Both the position numbers and the translations under genes were made by a program. The notes below the pieces were generated by a model that saw only the letters and a list, made by a program, of their open reading frames with translations, did not search any database and was not told where the DNA came from. Below, one piece after another: positions 24,001 through 35,734 of a stretch of 64,000 nucleotides of DNA. Source of the DNA: Anaspis maculata (taxonomy: Eukaryota; Arthropoda; Insecta; Coleoptera; Scraptiidae); NCBI GenBank assembly GCA_949128115.1, contig OX421962.1:96832935-96896934 (forward strand). The letters run 5' to 3'. Numbering within the stretch: position 1 is the first letter of the stretch; each line of letters opens with the position of its first letter.

Positions 24001-24200
24001 NNNNNNNNNNNNNNNNNNNNNNNNNNNNNNNNNNNNNNNNNNNNNNNNNNNNNNNNNNNNNNNNNNNNNNNNNNNNNNNNNNNNNNNNNNNNNNNNNNNN
24101 NNNNNNNNNNNNNNNNNNNNNNNNNNNNNNNNNNNNNNNNNNNNNNNNNNNNNNNNNNNNNNNNNNNNNNNNNNNNNNNNNNNNNNNNNNNNNNNNNNNN
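24001..24200. other. assembly gap (200 N)
   Basis: Exactly 200 undetermined bases, probably a scaffold join of arbitrary length. The apparent frames running through it are meaningless. Confidence 1.
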
Positions 24201-25204
24201 AAAGTTCACGACTGAGGACTGAAATACAAAATGACTTTCCATTAGGAAAATTGAACTGCTTGGAATGATATTAAAGGAAGCGATTATGTACCTAAGCTTT
24301 AAAAATTAAGAGCTGCTAACTCAAGAGCTTCGATGTTCCACCTAGGTATTATACCCCGTATTATGCAAGTGTCTTCTCTGCTAGGTGCAAAGATTTTAAA
24401 GTGAGATTCTCCTCGCAAAATTATCGAGGAACATAATTATGACAGGCCCGATGAGCCCGTTTTTCGACATCAATTTCACGCCGTCCTTAACAACTATAGT
24501 ACTAGCGGTAAGCAAAATAAAACTGCATTTTATGATACAAGCAACAGATTTGGTACACGTGATCTTTGAAGAATTCTGAGCGATTTGACCCGTAGTTCTT
24601 AAAAATCCCTTCGGGGGGAGCCGAGATATGGGGGGGGGGGAGGAGGGGTTGATTTCTCGTTTTTAGAAAAAATCTATATGCGCCAAAATGGCATGGAAAA
24701 TATCGAATTCAAGTGAATTGAACATGCTGAATACACTAGTCAATCATAATTTCATAAAAAATGCAAATAGTAGCCTTTTTTCCAAAATGGCCGCCAATAA
24801 AGACAAAAAACATGTATGAATAATGTGTTCGAGTAAGGTATCAATTTATATGTTTTCGAGGTCGCTGGACTCATTCCTCTTATTGAAATCACCATATCGA
24901 GCATAATTATTCATTTTGGGTTAGGGTGAATGAACCACCCCCCACACCTGAAGTGAAACTTTCAAGATTTGAAGTGAATAATGGAAAGACTAATATAGAG
25001 CTACATATAAATAATACGTTTTTGATTGCAAAATGAAAATTACCGATGTAACTACATATTTAAAGTCACAACCATCCCTGGAAGCTCCAACCACCCTTGA
25101 TGGGAGGGTCTTGTATAACCTAGATTTCCTTGTGTCATAGGAAAGTGCTTTAATGATGTTTTCACCCTAAACTGGCAGGTAAAGTGTCCATTACAAGCGT
25201 CTTT

Positions 25205-25548
25205 TGACGCAGGAAAGTAAGATTTCCCTGCCTGGACAGGTAAAGACCTAACCTGCCTAGGCAGGGAAATCTTACTTTTCTGCCTCAAGAGACGTTTTGT
25301 TTGCTGAAAATTTGCTGAAAACTGTTGAAAACCAGACCCAGCAACGTGATATTTGCCAAATTGTGCCAGAATGATATTTTAGAATTCTGGTACCAATTTC
25401 TTTCTTTAGTTTGTGGTTTATTGAGGTAGTTTCGGGTAAAACGTTATACATAATACGCCAGGAAAGTTAGTGTCTTTACAGGGCACGTAGGCTCCCAGGC
25501 CTCGCTTAAATATGCCTACTAGCCCTGTAGAGATTCACTTTCCTGCCT
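25205..25548. repeat. two small hairpins in the foldback loop
   Basis: At 25205-25293, AGGAAAGTAAGATTTCCCTG pairs almost perfectly with CAGGGAAATCTTACTTTTCT. At about 25452-25548, CAGGAAAGTTAGTGTCTTTA and CAGGGC pair with GCCCTGTAGAGATTCACTTT and CCTG. Both share the GGAAAGTDAGAT-type core, so they are probably related MITEs. Confidence 0.6.
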
Positions 25549-26278
25549 TATTATGTCAATAACCACTAAATGGTGTAAAATAGTATGATACCTACTTACT
25601 TAATAATATTTCATGTATTGTTACAGTTTTTATTTAGTTGAGATTCCTCACCACTTGTAAACATGTCCATGGGGTTTAAAATTAAACCCGAAGTAAGCAA
25701 CTGTACCCTCAATATAGCCTTCAGGAGGTCGTGGGTTCAAACTAATTGGCTCAAATGATTTTCCAGACGATGTTAACGTCAAAAGAAATTATGAGAATAT
25801 CTAGGATAATTATCGAAAGAACACAAAAATCATCACAACAAAGAAAGTGTTATCTAAGGGGGTCGAGTCTGTTACAGATGGATCATACGACACACCTTCT
25901 TGAGGATAGCAAAGGTCTAGAGACCTTCCTTCTCTATAGAAGGATGCCTAACTTTTAAAAAGAAAATATTTAATTTGGAAAAGCCATCTCTCCTAAAAAT
26001 GAGGGTAAAATTTGAAACAAAAAGAACTCGTTAAGGAAAGTTAGGCGAACAGCTGGTTATAAACTGGAATTTTCTGCTATTGCCGGTGTTTTAAAAAACA
26101 TCACACCAATGTCCCACCCAGCACGTCGTAGCCAGCATTGATCCGAAAATTGGTTTTCCACTCAGATCCCCGAAGAATCATCCCATAATTCAGAGGGAAA
26201 ACATCCAAATCAGATCAATTGTTCTTTAATAATTTGACTTCAAACTTGGGTGAAAATTTATCCGTATTATTCAGCTAT

Positions 26279-26404
26279 AACTGTATTATACAACACAATT
26301 TCTTGTACAATCTGTCAGTTAAACAATCATGTTCATTGTTTTTTGACACTATTTTGGCAGATTGTTCAAGAAATTGTACAAGAAATTATGTAGTGTAATA
26401 CAGC
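26279..26404. mobile_element. MITE, copy 1 (mate at 62585-62721)
   Basis: It shares ACAATTTCTTGTACAA termini and the internal GACACTATTTTGGCAGATT with 62585-62721, where the interior is inverted. The ends CTGTATTATAC and GTGTAATACAGC form the terminal inverted repeat. Confidence 0.8.
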
Positions 26405-27035
26405 TTTTATACGTAGGTATATCTCATTCACTTTTTATTTTCAGTAGAATTACTTTTGGAGCAAAAATACAGTAAAAAGCTGGGGGGCTACAGCAATGGC
26501 TGATGGCACCTGCAAAGTTTTGGAGCGAAACTATCAGCGACCATAAGCCGTATCCTCCCAGCGCTCAAGTTTGTCACTTAATTTTTATTCCAAAAAGTCA
26601 TTTTACTGGAAATAATAAGTGAACGGGATATATACATATCTATTCATAACTACAGTACGTGAAATATTATCAAATAAGTATTATTATACTATTTTATACC
26701 ATTTAAACTCATTTTTTAAGCGCTTTCCTGCGATACAAGAGAAGCTAGGTTATACAAGATCCTCCCATTAAGGGTGGTTGGGGATTCCAGAGATGGTTAT
26801 GGTGACTTTAGAGGTGTAGTTAGTTACATGGGTAATTTTCATTTATCATCAAAAAAGAGATTATTCAGATGTAGCTCCATATTGTTCTTTCGATATTCAC
26901 TTCAAATCTTGAAAGCGTCACTTCAAGTATTGGGGGTGGTTTATCTGCCCTGACCCAAAAGAGATAATTTTGTTCGATATGGTGATTTCGATAAAAGAAA
27001 TGAGTTCAGCGTCCTCGAAAACATATAAATTGATA

Positions 27036-27994
27036 GGGGAAGGTTACTTAAAATGGGATACTTAAGGTTTGAACCCTTAGAAATAATAGCTGGATAAAGC
27101 AAACCTCATCTAATTATGTCTAATTATTCCTTGCTCTGTTTTATATCATAACCCCAAAGAGTTTTTGGAACGAAAATGTATTTTCCGAAATATAACTACT
27201 TTTCCAAGAAATGTGCAAGTATCCCATTTTAGGGAACCCATACGGTAAAACGGGATACCTCATATCCTTAAAATGGGATAGTAATTGAAATTGATAGATT
27301 TGACAAGTCTATTAGGAATATGATAACCAGACATCCAAATTCCAAGTTTTTATTATGGAAACTACTAGGTAGGTATAACAGACATATAAAATATGAACAT
27401 CAACAACCATTCTTAGGTAACAAGATAAAAGCAAAATAAACATTCTTAAATTATGCATAAGACAAGAAAAAAGAAAGAAAGAAAAAAATCAGACTTCGAG
27501 GCAGAAGTCACAAAGAAAATCTTCTCCTTCTTTATCTGCCCTGGCGCAGGCATCATGAACCCACCTTCTGCACCCCACGCATCTGGGATATCCCGTTTTA
27601 CGGGATGACAAAAATCCCGTTTTACCCGAACACTCATATTTGACATTCGAAATTTTTTCTCACGTAACCCCAAAATAAATCAAAAAAACTTGTTGGTCAA
27701 ATCAATAGTTCATATCTTGGCTTGAGGTAAATAAATAATGAACATGTTCTCCCTATCACTTCGCACGCAATTCTTACTAATATGAACCCTTGATATTAGA
27801 TCAGAAAATCTGAAAACCATAAAACCTACCTTGTACGGCTCGTGCTTCAGCTGTCAACTCGAAAGTACGTTTGACCGTTGCATTGGACTAGAGCTTGAGT
27901 TCGGTGAATATTGGGTTAGATGGCGATACTTGGTTTTGTCAGAACCTTTGGTATCCCGTTTTAGCTGAGTATCCCATTTTAAGTAACCTTCCCC
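27036..27994. mobile_element. GGGGAAGGT-terminus element with subterminal repeats
   Basis: It begins GGGGAAGGTTACTTAAAATG and ends with the exact inverse, between TA duplications (27034-27035, 27995-27996). The mirrored foldback arm near 24840 carries the uninterrupted site. Inside, AAAATGGGATA and AACGGGATA and their inverses recur at least seven times, clustered towards both ends. A minus-strand frame at 27446-27673 is open for 75 codons but not recognised. It shares terminus and TA target with the element at 42049-42969. Confidence 0.85.
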
Positions 27995-28521
27995 TACCTT
28001 ACTCGAATAACTTATTCATGCATGATTTTCTGTCATTCATTGGCGGCCATTTTGAAGAAAAAGGCTACTATTCGCATTATTTATGAAATTAGGATTTACC
28101 AGTGTATTCAGCATGTTCAAATCACTTGAATTAGACATTTTTCATGCCAATTTGGTCCATATAGATTTTTTCTAAATAAGAGAAATCAACCCCTCCCCCC
28201 CCCTATATCTCGGCTCCCCCCGGAGGGATTTTCAAGAACTACGGGTCAAATCGCTTAGAATTCTTCAGAGGTTACGTGTACCAAATCTGTTGCTTGTATC
28301 ATAAAATGCAGTATTCTTCACTAGTTAGCTGCTTACCGCTAGTACTACTAACTGTAAGGTCGGTACTGTAGCGAGCGCATAATAATTAGAAACACTTGTC
28401 AAAACTGTCAGTAATCAAACTGAAATTGCACACTTCCTGGATGTGATTTATTCGAGGAAACTAATTTGCTTCCACAGTTCTGAAGAGTACTATCAGGTGA
28501 TCCTACTTCTTGTCTGTTCTT

Positions 28522-28703
28522 CTTAAGTATTTCTTTGGTATAACGGGAATCACAGACAGTTTTTTTTTTGTATTTTTTTTTTGTTTTAATACATTGCCAA
28601 CGTTTCCACCTTGTGGCGAGAAAAAAAACGTCGGCAATTTATTAAAAGAAAAAAATATACAAAACAACTGTCTGTCATTCCCGTGATATCAAAGAAATGT
28701 TCT
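28522..28703. mobile_element. hairpin MITE, about 180 bp
   Basis: ATTTCTTTGGTATAACGGGA pairs with TCCCGTGATATCAAAGAAAT with few mismatches, followed by CAGACAG and CTGTCTG. The inner part is T-rich and A-rich and completes the stem. Confidence 0.75.
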
Positions 28704-29408
28704 GAAGAGGTCTTCTGAAAATTTTTGCAGTAATTTAGCTTCCCAAAACGGTCGTAATTTGAATTAAAAAACTGACAGATTTAACAGGTGTTTCCATTTA
28801 TGTGTTCGCAACCGTACGGTAAGTATAATCCATTCCAGGCTTAAAAAACAACAGTCGCCTATGATATTTTTTCCATAAAGTTGGACAATCTGATGGATTG
28901 AAAAAGTCAAGATGATAATAATCAAATTTGTCAATGTGATGTTTGCTTTGCTGGATTGCCGTTCCAATTCAATTGTTAGGTCAGATTTTGGCACTGACAC
29001 AGTATTTTCATCCTTTTCTTTTGTCTTGAAAATGCCGTTAGGCACGTTATTTCAAAAGTGAAAGTGTTGAGAGGTGTAATAGTACGAATATGCAGTTTAA
29101 ACAATTACCAAGGATGACCCAGTTCTAGCGCCGGAGTGTGATTACGTCGCAACTGATCTCGTGACCTGAGCTTGCCGCGCTCTGTAAGAGCCTAGGTACG
29201 TTAATTCACTGTCTGTTTCAAAATCATGATCTGTGATACTGGCCGGAACAAAGCGGCTGGGGTCAGTGAGCAAACCGGGGACCTGCCGACGACGCAGTCA
29301 CCAGAATGACAATTTGACAACACAGCGTCGTTTAGGTGAAGGTTTCATGTCATACGGAGAAAAATTTCAACGTATGACCTCTCGTATAACCTCCCTTGTA
29401 TCAAGATG
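28704..29408. other. gene-free stretch
   Basis: No gene or clear repeat is recognised. A minus-strand frame at 28764-29045 reads MPNGIFKTKEKDEN at its start and has a hydrophobic stretch, but it has no splice context and no known relative. Confidence 0.4.
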
Positions 29409-30790
29409 ACATAGTGCGGCGGTTAACGCACGATGGAACCGCCGTGCAGCTGTCAGAATTGTCATTTGCCTACCTTCCAGGGGCAAAAACTGAAGTCGGT
29501 TATCGAGCTGATTCAAAAGTGACGTCTATCAATGCAGGAGACCTTCACAGTATAACTTCATCAAAACAGATGTCAATATTACAAAAGGAGGGGGAATGGG
29601 AGGGGATAGTTCAAGCCGCGGCACAGATTTTTTTATTTGTTAATTTCGGACCAAATTGATAAGTTCAGTGTCGTTTCCGACTAAACCACATCTTCTGAAT
29701 TCAAATTGAATGTTGTGATTGCAGTTTGAAAAGAAATTAATTTTGTTTTGTTACCAAAAAAATATATTTCAGGAAAAAATTTTAGGCTTTTTTCATTTTT
29801 TACTTTTATCCTGATTCAAGACATTCGAAGTAGGAATTGTTATTAAGTTCACTTCTTCAAAGCTTCCTGCACATGAAAACCATGTACGGGACCTGATTTT
29901 CACTTTGACAAGTTCGTGAGCCTCATTTGTTCCTAAAGTCGTGAAAGGAATATGCAATCATTTTCATGTACGAATGGAAGTGTGCGTGCTAAGGTATCGT
30001 GGCGATTCTGACAGCTGCACGGCGGTTCCGTCATGGGTGCACCTCTTATATCGTGAAGGACAGTCCATAGACCATGTATGCCAAGTTTCAGACTTTTATC
30101 ACAAACTGCAAGGCTTTGCACGCATACCTTCATTCGTACATGAAAATTAATAAGATTATTGGATATAACTTCTACGACTTTAGGAACAAATGAGGCTCAC
30201 GATCTTGTCAGAGTAAAAATCAGGTCTCGTAGATGGTTTTTATGTACGGGAAGCTTTGAAGAAGTGAACTAAATAAGGATTTCCACTTCGAATGCCCGGA
30301 ATTGAGATAAAAGTCAAAATGAAGAAAGACTAAAATTTTTTTTCTGAAATATATTTTTTTCCAACAAAACAAAAAAAAAATCTTCAAACTGCAATCACAA
30401 CATTCAATTTGAACTCAGAAGATGTGATTTAGTCGGAAACGATACCAAACTTGTCAATTTGGTCCGAAATTGACAAATAAAAAAATCTGTGCCGCGGCTA
30501 GAACTATCCTCTCCTATTCCTCCTCCTTTCGCAATATTGACATCTGTTTTGGTGAAGTTATACTGTGAAGGTCTACTGCATTGATAGACGTCACTTTTGA
30601 ATCAGCTTGATAACCGACTTCAGTTTTTGCCCCTGGAAGGTAGGCAAATGCCAATTCTGACAGTTGCACGGCGGTTCCATCGTGGGTCCGCGTCGTAAAT
30701 AGTAAAGGACAGTCTGTAGAGCGTATGTGCCAAATTTCCTGCTTTTATCACAAAATGCAAGGTGGTTCTTACTAACCGCCGCACTAACAC
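29409..30790. mobile_element. palindromic foldback, 1.4 kb
   Basis: GTGCGGCGGTTAAC at the left pairs with TTACTAACCGCCGCAC at the right, and AACTGAAGTCGGTTATCGAG with CTTGATAACCGACTTCAGTT. The arms are about 0.55-0.6 kb. The centre (about 29940-30150) has a smaller palindrome and a second copy of the right-arm GCACGGCGGTTCC block. No mobility gene is seen. Its right edge abuts the LINE remnant. Confidence 0.8.
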
Positions 30791-30799
30791 TATCATTAC

Positions 30800-31250
30800 A
30801 ACACTAGAGGTGCAAATGAGATCCAGCAAAGATACTCAAGACTCACGATAGGCCAAAGTAACCCCAACTACATGGGAATTAAATGTCTCAACAAGATCAG
30901 CCGGATGGATGGACGCTTTGAGAACGTAACGCATCGAAATTTCAATGCGCAGCTCAAGGCCTTCTTAATTGATAAAAGTTATTATACCCTTCAGGAGTTT
31001 TTCGATGATGAATAGTTGTTTTGTGAATGGAAATATCATGTAACTGTTGAGACCCCATCTGTTATGGCTTCGTTGTTGCTTTTGTTATTTGTGTTTATTA
31101 CCTACTGTTTATATTGTTATTTATCATTATTGTTATGCTTATATAGTTTATTTATTTGTGACGACTTCCACAGCTACTGGCTAATTGTTTTATATTGAAA
31201 CCTATGAAACGGGAAAGAATAAAGTATATCTATCTATTTATCTATCTAAC
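30800..31250 (+). pseudogene. 5'-truncated LINE: RT-protein C-terminus, 3' UTR, tail
   Basis: A frame from about 30802 to the stop at 31015 reads as the extreme C-terminus of a non-LTR retrotransposon reverse transcriptase protein: YMGIKCLNKIS early and AFLIDKSYYTLQEFFDDE at the end, the latter typical of arthropod Jockey/CR1-type elements. About 200 bases of UTR follow, then GAATAAAGTATATCTATC and further TATC units, the simple-repeat tail. Polymerase and endonuclease parts are missing, so it is a dead 5'-truncated copy. Confidence 0.75.
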
Positions 31251-31371
31251 ATTTAAACATAAAAAAATCAGAGACCCCAACAATAAAACTCGTTTTTTTC
31301 ATGGCAAGCTGTGGTCTTTCCAGGCTTGAAATGGATTATATAGCTGGATTATTGATGTATACATACAGAGT

Positions 31372-32178
31372 TGAAAGTAGAGAAAAATATCCAGAAAGCA
31401 AGAAAATGCTTTTACTCTTCCATGGCAAAGGCTCTAAGTTTCATGCTCTTTTGCAAATAGTCGACCAAGGTGACTATGTCCTCTCTCGATGGGTCTGTTA
31501 GGAGCTCGTGAGAGTCTCCCCGCGCGCCAGTGAGCAGTGGTGGTCTCAAACCGTCATACAATGGACACATAAACAAAATGTGATCAAGATTCTCTTGTTT
31601 TCGCAAGTTGCAGAGTGTGCATTTGACGTCTCTCTCGATTTTATAGAAGCTCCCGTTGACAAAAATTATCAAAACTCGCGTGTTATAAATACGTAGTTGG
31701 GCTATGCATCTTTTGATGTTGAGTGAAATGTTCCAGTTCAAGTAAGAGTTGAATCTTATGAAGGGGTTGGCACCAATCACGTACTTATAATCCGGATAAA
31801 AACGACTTAGGAGAATCGCGTCCCAGTCCGAACTCCTGCAAACCTGCCCTACCCTCTCAAGCATATCTTCTATCACACCCTCCGTGATCACCAATGAATC
31901 TAAGGTCAGCCCGAACCCGCTGAGCAGCACCCTCAGTTGCGAAAACCAATTATATTCTGTTTTGTTACTAACAGAGGCATCCAGCTGAATAAGCCGTCTC
32001 AAAGCTCTCTTCGGATATCTCATCTCTGCCATGTTATGCAACTTCAATAAAAGAGACAGAGCGCATCTCAGGGAGGTAACCAAGACTTTGGGCAGGCCAA
32101 GCTGCTCGTGTTGCTACTTATGTTTCCTTTTAGTTGATTCATCTGCTTTGTTCATAATTTTAAATTGAAAGAACAATA

Positions 32179-32208
<30 letters not shown>
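31372..32208. pseudogene. LINE insertion with inverted 5' segment (twin-primed)
   Basis: The 14-bp direct repeat TATACATACAGAGT flanks it at 31358-31371 and 32209-32222. From about 32110 down to 31412 the minus strand encodes 223+ residues of a LINE protein C-terminus, including a Cys-Cys-His-Cys knuckle (CTLC...LDHILFMC). From about 32100 to 32208 the plus strand carries a 3' UTR-like end with GAACAATAAAG and a (TAT)n tail. A duplication around an inverted 5' part plus a direct 3' part is the signature of twin priming. It lacks the polymerase domain. Confidence 0.75.
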
Positions 32209-32212
<4 letters not shown>

Positions 32213-33194
32213 CATACAGAGTGGTCCAGATTTAGCATTGAATTTTTCGATTAGATTATGGAATTATGCCCTCACTTGCTTACTAAGAAGGACACGGCGT
32301 GTTGAAATTGAAGTTTATTTTGTTCGTTTTCTTTTCAACGTTATTAACTCATGAACGGGTTACCGAAATTTACTGCGTAGTCCAGCCCAGGTTAGTTTGC
32401 AAACACTGGCAAACACTGCCTGTCAAGTTTAAGTGAAATCCATTTGGTAAGATTTGAGTTGCTAGGGCTGCTGAAAAAAATTAAGTCACTTAATTTGCGA
32501 TTCTTGGTAATTTCCGTGTGACAGATCACAGTGAAAATTTCATTTTCATCTTTCCACTATATTGACTATCAAATTTTGTCAAAATTGGTCTGAAAGTCCA
32601 GGAATAAACAAAGGGAAAAAAAACTTCAATTGTCAAATGGGAATGATCATCCTCCAGATTAATTTTTACAATTGTGGCGGCTGTAATCAACTGGCATTAA
32701 CCATTTTTGAACCAAATATTCTCTAAGGCTTCCACCCCTGTACCTACCGAGTAACATCAGCAACGGCCGAATATTCACGAGGATACTTAGAATAAAATAA
32801 AAATTTATCAAGAATTTCAGGACAAAAAATTCGCCGTTCATTTCAAAAAAATCATATCTCAAGAATGACACGCTCTTTTGAGCAGATTTTGTTTTAAACA
32901 CTCTTTCAATGTATCTCTTGATTATGATCTCTCAAATGCGTACACAAAATTCCATCATTTCTTGTACCTTCGTGAAGAACGTTCCACCCGTCAGATACCA
33001 CTCACGTAGGTACCAAGTTTCATCAAAATCGGTGAAACTTTCCCAAAGATTTAAAAAATCTGTTAAAAAAAATACATTCCACCTGACTGACGTTTTGGAG
33101 CCAAAAGTTTATTTTCACGTCTGTCTACTACCAGACGCATTTTCACAAAGTTCTATTGCAATCAATGTAGAAACCGCGGAAATGTACCTGGCGG

Positions 33195-33640
33195 GTACTC
33201 TTGCTGCAAGCCAAATTTGGTCGATTTCCGTTCGGTCAAGTCGAGTTATTCAACGTCAAAGTATTTACTTTTACTTTGACAGCTTATAACTTTTGACAGA
33301 TGACAGATATGTCATAACTTGTACACTCGTTTGTACATTTTTTTAATAGAGTTTTCCAAGGGCTTCACAATGAGCTATCAAAAGTCAAAACCGTTCCATC
33401 AAAATTTCCTGTTGCTCTTTGACAGTGACTTTTTCCGCTGACAGATCTTGTTGAAAATCATATTTTCTCTTTTCTACCATAAACCCTACGGGCGACCAAA
33501 TTTGGTTGAGATCGGTGATACGGTTTGAAAATAAATGGGGGGGGGGTCAAAAAAACCTGTCATACATACTAACATACATACACACAGACCGACATGGAAA
33601 TATTTTTTTTGGTTCACGCTCTCCAAAATACCTATTTTGC
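33195..33640 (+). repeat. diverged relative of the 43991-48468 palindrome arm
   Basis: Blocks occur in the same order as at 47645-48050: CCAAATTTGGTCGATTTCC against AAATTTGGTTCAATTCCG, then TTTGACAGCTT, TTTTTGACAGA, TGTACATTTTTT or similar, an AGGGCTT block, CCAAATTTGGTTGAGATCGG against CCAAATTTGGTCGGGATTGG, and CAGACCGAC. This indicates an old dispersed family. Confidence 0.55.
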
Positions 33641-34278
33641 GCATTGTTTTCAGTGCGCAAAATGCTACTTTGCACATTGTTTTAAAGGTAACTTAGCAAC
33701 ACTTTTGCGCACTGAATTGACTCATTAGGCGCTTTCCTTTTACATCTCAGCTAATATTTCATATATCCATGCAAGTTCTCTTTCACAGATAACGTCGCCT
33801 TCAACATTGAAAACTTTGACCAAAGTGAAGGGGGTGAAAAGCACTTTGACCATAAGAAAAGGATAATTGTGAGATAATTTCATTCGACTACAACAGTATT
33901 ATAACTCTTGTAGGGATGAGTAGTGCACCTTCACGTACCTTTTCATCCAAGTAGGTTAACATTACATCTTCATTTACGTGACTGACGTTATGCTTCTTAC
34001 TCCAAATCCACAAATTGGTTATATTCATGCTCATTCTGCTTTCGTGACTTCCACGGCAATAAATTCAGTACGATACTTCTTGCCTTTTCGGAATCTCAGA
34101 TGGAACGTCGTCCATTTTGATTCAAATTGGATAATAACAAATGGTTGCCATCATCACGTTTAGGTACACAAAGTAAAATCAAGTAGTAACATATCAGACA
34201 ACGTGATTATGGGTGTAAAGCATATGTATAATTACCTACAAGAATTCCTAAGAGTTTGGAAAGCTTATACCAAAAACT

Positions 34279-34396
34279 GTTGTATGGAACACGTACGCAA
34301 AAAGCTTTAGTGAACTCATCCGCTTTTCCAACATCTGGATCTGTGAACATCTGGATTCGTTCGCTAAAGCTTCATTTTGCGTACTTGTTGCATAAA
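34279..34396. mobile_element. small hairpin
   Basis: TGTATGGAACACGTACGCAA followed by AAAGCTTTAG pairs with CTAAAGCTT and TTTTGCGTACTTGTTGCATA. About 118 bases. Confidence 0.5.
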
Positions 34397-35534
34397 ATAC
34401 TATTCCCAGTGACCTCGACGCATTAGCATGTCCAAAAAAGGAATACATTTTTTTTGCGATTACCTTCTAATTTTGTGAAGAATTCGATGAGAAGTAAAAA
34501 CCTGACAGACCATAATATACTGACAGACCGACCGAAACGGATTTTTTTCGACAGATCTTGACGTTTTAGCACACGGGGAGTCTAAAAAACGAATACTTTT
34601 TTCTCGCGATTACTTTATTTTTTATTTTTTGAATAACTCGATGAGTAGTAGATACCAAAAAATTGAATTTTGATGACGGCCTCTATCATTTTTAGAAAGG
34701 AAGTGAAGGGTAGGTATATTGTCAGTATTTTCTGATTCGGAGCGATACCAAGAATATCTTGTCAACATACCTATCCACTGTTAAATCTGAACCATCCTGT
34801 ACATTATGTAGTCTCATTATTGTTTGTTGTTCAGTTGTTACACAATTTATTAGGTACCGCGTAATACCTACGTAATCTCTAATTCGTGATTTTAATGCAT
34901 GTGCGCATACGAATCCGTAAATCGACCAAAATCCAATTATTTCTTCCCACTTCCAATGTCCATCACCCTCACATCAGCCTCGAGCTAACCAAGATAAGTA
35001 ATGGAAACAAGGATTTTTTTCCGAAAGCAATGGCAAGATATTACGTAACGAGACGTCTTTGAGTTCACTCTCGAGCTCACGGCGTTCATTCATCTTGCAC
35101 ACTTTTTGTTATCAATATCTGTTTTGTTCCAATTCAAATGTCAATTCCAGTTGAACAGTTTCTGATTTCTTGATTTTTACGGAACGTTTTTTTTTTGTTA
35201 GTTTCGTCATTGAAACCGGTACATATTGACGTAAGAGTCGGGTCGCAGCCATTGTGTCACACATAAGACTACATTTATTCATTCATTCATTGGCCACCCC
35301 ACACTCTAGCCCATAAGAGAAAGGGTAATAGAACAGCGTCATCAACACAACCATACTTATAGTGAAGGAGACGGACGCGGTTTTAGTACCCCTATCAAGT
35401 TATGTGTAGAGACTATCATCTATGTTTCGAGAAAACATGTGTAACCATGGAATGGCAATCTTGCCTAAGTGAATCCTGCCGGAAATGCAATTAATTAAAT
35501 AATTATAAAATTGTAGAATACAAACTTCAAAATT

Positions 35535-35730
35535 CTTGGTGACAAATGTCAGTCACATTGTTGATGGCACACAACAATCACCCCTTTCACGGGCCACTAC
35601 CAGAAGCTCGTCTTGTTTTGCGTATGCGTAACAATAGTTGCTTAGCAGCACCATGTAAGTTCTGACAGTGGCGCGTCAAAGGGGTGATTATTGTGTGCCA
35701 TCAACAATGTGACTGACATTTGTTGACAAT
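35535..35730. mobile_element. palindromic MITE inserted at AATT
   Basis: ACAAATGTCAGTCACATTG and TTGATGGCACACAA are mirrored by TTGTGTGCCATCAA and CAATGTGACTGACATTTGT. Comparison with the opposite arm at 37333-37340 shows that this 196-base block is extra, with AATT on both sides (35531-35534, 35731-35734). Confidence 0.85.
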
Positions 35731-35734
35731 AATT

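Larger units (their letters stand above)
24490..28354. mobile_element. large foldback with nested insertions, 3.9 kb
   Basis: TAGTACTAGCGGTAAGC near 24498 pairs with its inverse near 28331-28347. The arms share long blocks, including the poly-G/poly-C tract, TTCGAGTAAGGTATCAATTT and CTAGGTTATACAAGA. The left arm is about 24490-25150. The right arm is about 26725-28354 and is split by the GGGGAAGGT element at 27036-27994. The loop holds the small hairpins near 25205 and 25452 and the MITE at 26279. No transposase is recognised. Confidence 0.85.
32223..35367. other. gene-free stretch with degraded repeats
   Basis: No gene is recognised. A diverged repeat related to the large palindrome arm lies at 33195-33640 and a hairpin at 34279-34396. 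ATTC-unit microsatellite sequence lies at about 35277-35292. The rest is AT-rich. Confidence 0.45.

Noticed and set aside
23916..24242. Frames spanning the assembly gap
   Set aside because: Composed almost entirely of undetermined bases.
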